Below are positions 60,584 to 64,000 of a stretch of 64,000 nt of DNA, in pieces; within the stretch, counting starts at the first letter, position 1; every line of letters begins with the position of its first letter. Under the pieces are notes generated by a model. The model did not search any database. It was not told the origin of the DNA and was given only the letters and a program-made list of their open reading frames with translations. The translations under genes and the position numbers were made by a program. Origin of the DNA: Biscogniauxia marginata (taxonomy: Eukaryota > Ascomycota > Sordariomycetes > Xylariales > Xylariaceae); NCBI GenBank assembly GCA_022695795.1, contig MU404189.1, positions 1-64,000 of the forward strand. Direction: 5' to 3'.

Positions 60584-61370
60584 TCAAATGGTGGACTGTA
60601 AGGGCTATCCCATACGGATAGATTTTGATGATTCCAATATACATGGAATTTGGCCAGCTCGATAAATTGGTAGTGGGATAATAAATAATCTGGCATGTAC
60701 TACCGGCATCGTGAACTTAAGTGGTAACAAACTCCCCTAATATTATCTTAGCGACCATCAGAATTATTAAAAAGCCCCTGATCGCAAATTGGAGGCACCG
60801 GTGTCCCAGTTTAGAAGAGAACGATAGCTTTAAAGGTGTTGAAGATAATGGCATTAAAGCGTGTATAAGAGCTACTAAACATGGTATGTAAAATTGAAAC
60901 AACTTCTAGTTACTTTGATGCTACCGTAGCTAGCCTCCCTTTTTGCGGTTGAAGTAGTGCTTGCTGAGAAGAAGCTAAACTTAAAATATAACTTGGTTTG
61001 AGCAATAATAGAGGTCATATGTTCTAACGGACGGAATTAAAGATTACTAATAGGTCAAGGAGAGGTTGTCTCTGCATAGTCAGTTTCGGAAGATGTTTGT
61101 CCCACTTCGTATCCGGCTCTAGAGCAAAGGCCGAGTTGGCTTTCAAGATGCTACACTGATTACCAATTGGGTGACTATTGTGAGTAAATGGAATGGTATA
61201 TTCGCATAGATAAAATATCAAGAACTCCTAAACTCCGCAAAAACAGCGTCGGTATCAGATGATCGGATACATTGGTGATTATAAATATAGCGCATTTCAG
61301 TCTATGTATTGTTGTTCTAAGCTGAGCTGCTAAAAGATAGTATTTCCTATTTTTAATAACGGGCTCTGCT
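60584..61370. other. Gene-free spacer
   Basis: Only short noise frames between the pseudogene and the dioxygenase 3' end. Some of it could be further decayed sequence; nothing is recognisable. Confidence 0.45.
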
Positions 61371-62691
61371 TTATGTCAGAAGCATCTCGTATTTCCATTG
61401 GTCTTGCGGCACGTCGCGATATTTGATACTCGTCGGATGCTTCTTCCTGGCCGGTAAGACGCGTCTGATGTACAGGCTTCCCACATTGATCTTTTCGTAA
61501 TTAGATGGCTCCCCGTCTTGCTTACAACATTCTAGCACATCCAATTCCACACCCGGATCCATAGTCAGGAAGAACGGCAGCGAATATCGCTCAAGACCTG
61601 TTCTGTTTCTGACCCTATGAACTGTCGCCGGGAACTTTCCGTTTGTTTGGCGCTCCAGATACTGCCCGACGTTGCACACGAGGGTATTCGGTTGCGGGGG
61701 AGCATCAATCCAGATGCCATCTTGATTCAGGACTTCTAGCGCCGGAACATCATCTTGTAGGACCAGTGTTATCCCTGTATACGAGCAGTTAGTATCTATA
61801 TCGCTCAACAAAGGTACACCAATCGAAGTAACCCACAAGAGAAGTCCGAATGGGCTCCAAGTCCTACTCTCGTTGAGTCCTGCCCCATCGGCGTTGGTGG
61901 ATAGTACAGCGCCCTCATCCCGGTGATGGGAAACTTGAAGAAATTGTCAAATGCGGTCTCTGGCAAGTCAAATGCCAATGCGAAGATCTTAACGAGCTTC
62001 ATTGACAAAGGCAATATGTGGTTGTAATAGTGATAAAGTCCTTCTCGCCACCATGGTGCACCAGTAGGCCAAATATTCTGTGGTTGAGTGATATGCGACG
62101 GCCGGCTCTGGCCTGTCTTCCCAGTAAAGTCCTGTTCGGGCTCTATCACACAATCACCCATGGTGAAAGCTTCTTTGATGTCTGATTGATTCAAAAATGA
62201 TTAGATATTCAAGCTGGGTCTTCTGAGAGAACCTACCTCCCTGTGTTCTTGGATCAAGCCTCGTCTCCAGCATGGGCTCATATCCCCTTATGGCCGGGTT
62301 CTTCTGTACATGGGCCTCCATCTTGGTCTCTAGATCAAGCGCGAAAAACTTCTTCAGTAATTCAAATGTCTGCTTGATGACATCTTCAGGTACCCCGTGG
62401 TTTTTTATGTAGAAGAAGCCGCACTCATGGCAGGCTTCGTATATCTGATCAGAGATATGCTTTCTAGCCTCCACCGATGGGTTGTCTATCTCCGACAAGT
62501 CGATCGTAGGGATTGATGTAAACGAAGAAGGTTTGTCAGATACTTCGCGGTAAGTTGCCTCTGCCCCGGAGTGAAAATAGACATATTTCTTGTCCTATTT
62601 GATTAGTTAGAGACATTGTAACTCCCATTCATATCCTCTCTCTCACCTCCAGGCGAGGATCCAACGCGAGGCTGCTTAGAACTTCCGCCAT
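61371..62691 (-). CDS. 2-oxoglutarate/Fe(II) dioxygenase, IPNS-like
   Basis: Soluble non-haem iron oxygenase of the isopenicillin-N-synthase-like 2OG-Fe(II) family, which hydroxylates or desaturates small molecules; the substrate is unknown. Exons 62691-62647, 62594-62237, 62181-61837 and 61774-61371 give 383 residues. The N-terminal DIOX_N block is present (IPTIDLSEI, CHECGFFYIKNHGVPEDVI, KKFFALDLETKM, RGYEPM). The metal site is complete: His245 and Asp247 (GAHSDFSWITLVLQDD), His302 (ATVHRV), and the co-substrate pair Arg312-x-Ser314 (RYSLPFF). The third intron donor (T, then GTGGGT) rebuilds the SWITL motif. All joins keep the frame, so the gene looks intact despite its decayed neighbour. 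Such stand-alone enzymes are common in fungal secondary metabolism and xenobiotic breakdown. Confidence 0.9.
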
Positions 62692-64000
62692 TTGAGATAA
62701 TTAAGATTTTCGATGTTTTCACATCTACCAAAGTGTTAAAATCTTAATAGCATAGTTTATGATGTTATAGAAGAAGATTCCTAGTGTAAACCAGCTCTAA
62801 TTAATGTATATTATTAACATGGCATTTGGAGATTTACTTCCTATTACCCCGCTTTGCCCTCTCATGAGGCCCAGCTTTATTATCGCGTGCCTCCGAAAGT
62901 CGCATCTTGCCCGAAGATCCCCACATTGTTCGACTACGGTATCTAGTACCTATCACGATAACTAGTGGCTCATATGCGTTACTCTGTCCAAGATATCGAT
63001 ACCCGCATTTATCCCGTGTATTCTTGATTCTAACGAGATGAGAACTCCCCCCTTCTCTCCTCTTGTCTTCCTCAAAAGGAGGGTTGAAGAGCTACCATAT
63101 CGATCGTGATGGCGTTTCATTGTCTTACTACACCAAAAACTTATTTGCCTCTTCTTACGGCAAGAATCGCCCAGAGTCCTTGGTATAGTACCCTAAAGGT
63201 ACCCCAGCCAGACAGAAGAGGTTGCTCTTCAAAATCGATTTTTTTGTCTTAACTTACGTGCCAAAATGGTGAAAGTGGGGTTTGTATTATATGAGCTATA
63301 ATACGTTATGGTTTGCTAAAATTTATTCCGCCTAGTATTTACCACTTATAAGTAGTGTGCCTTTATTTTATTTCATATTTCAAGCTGTGTCTCTTCCAGT
63401 TCCGGAACCCCACCCACCGGTTATTGCACGCCGGGGCTCCACCTCACTTCCGTATACTAAAACGAGATATGTTCTCCACTACGGCCCGCCGCTATAACTA
63501 CTTGGTTAGGTTTGAACTCCGCGAGGAACGATTTATAAAGAGATTTTATTCGAGCCTTAACAAGTCCCGCGAACAATAAACTACATTTAACTTGATACAT
63601 AAGGAGATATAAATGTCACGGTCTTGGCAGTAATCTGGAGACGAGGCTCTAGTATATTCACTTAGTGTTTAACTATAGCGAGATGCGAGGAAAGAAGGAA
63701 AGAGACACTGAAATTACATGGGTGAATCTTGCTTTTGTCCTCTCCGTCCATCGCGCAGGTTACAATGAGTGTGTGAGGCTGCCCATGGCAACGACGGCAA
63801 CGGCCTGGCAGGCAGCGCTTGGCAACACGGGATAAGTGGGTCTAGTCACTATAAATATATATAATAACTAGAGAGATTTCATCTTTTAAGGAGATACCTA
63901 GGTTATTATTAATACGAAAAGATAAAGGGACTACTTAAATTAATAATTCGAAATATTATTTAAATATATAATTAATATAGTTACGTTAAAATATATAAAC
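62692..64000. other. Gene-free right flank entering an AT-rich block
   Basis: Upstream region of the dioxygenase, then ordinary DNA with no supportable gene; a 74-codon frame at 63355 has no family resemblance. From about 63850 composition turns strongly A/T-rich again, probably the start of another RIP block. Confidence 0.5.

Overview
This window looks like nuclear DNA of a filamentous ascomycete (Pezizomycotina), probably a sordariomycete. The evidence is many spliced genes with short introns of about 50-95 bp bounded by GT-AG sites, conserved fungal proteins (Spa2, Utp4, Ssu72, an Nbp2-like SH3 protein, a MARVEL protein), and very AT-rich transposon-derived blocks whose copies differ mostly by C-to-T type changes, as expected from repeat-induced point mutation (RIP). 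Finer placement is a guess. Exon joins were worked out by hand from splice signals and frame continuity, with no RNA evidence. I saw no rRNA, convincing tRNA, CRISPR array or operon. Layout from left to right: 1-380 is AT-rich with a 17-bp tandem repeat. 1169-5076 holds two divergently transcribed paralogues of an unrecognised helical, membrane-inserting-type protein family, the most unusual coding feature here. 5496-5935 is a decayed short-chain dehydrogenase fragment, followed by nearly 3 kb without genes. 8857-10471 is a secreted-type amidohydrolase with a one-base frameshift, 11945-13191 a SMYD-like SET-domain protein, 15248-16700 an NAD-dependent epimerase/reductase and, convergent to it, 16953-18970 a vanillyl-alcohol-oxidase-family flavoenzyme. 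The middle of the window is core biology separated by long gene-free stretches: 19682-22394 a membrane protein with GLFG-type repeats, 23056-23907 a MARVEL protein, 30409-31230 a Myb/SANT protein, 32822-35626 polarisome scaffold Spa2, 39894-40722 CTD phosphatase Ssu72, 43995-45620 an Nbp2-like SH3 adaptor. The right part mixes secreted proteins (46985-48631 GH71 alpha-1,3-glucanase; 50572-51267 a small Cys-containing secreted protein) with ribosome biogenesis factor Utp4 (52397-55178). A 2.8-kb AT block follows (about 55300-58100). It contains two recognisable transposon skeletons with shared termini and TA target duplications: a 1.9-kb element with about 205-bp inverted ends and a 405-bp foldback element. 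Next are a RIP-damaged DUF3176-type membrane protein pseudogene (about 58535-60583) and an intact-looking 2-oxoglutarate/Fe(II) dioxygenase (61371-62691). AT-rich DNA resumes at the right edge. The genes do not form one pathway. The reductase/oxidase pair near 15-19 kb could be a small catabolic unit, and the paralogue pair at 1-5 kb and the gene relics lie in the accessory, repeat-flanked parts.
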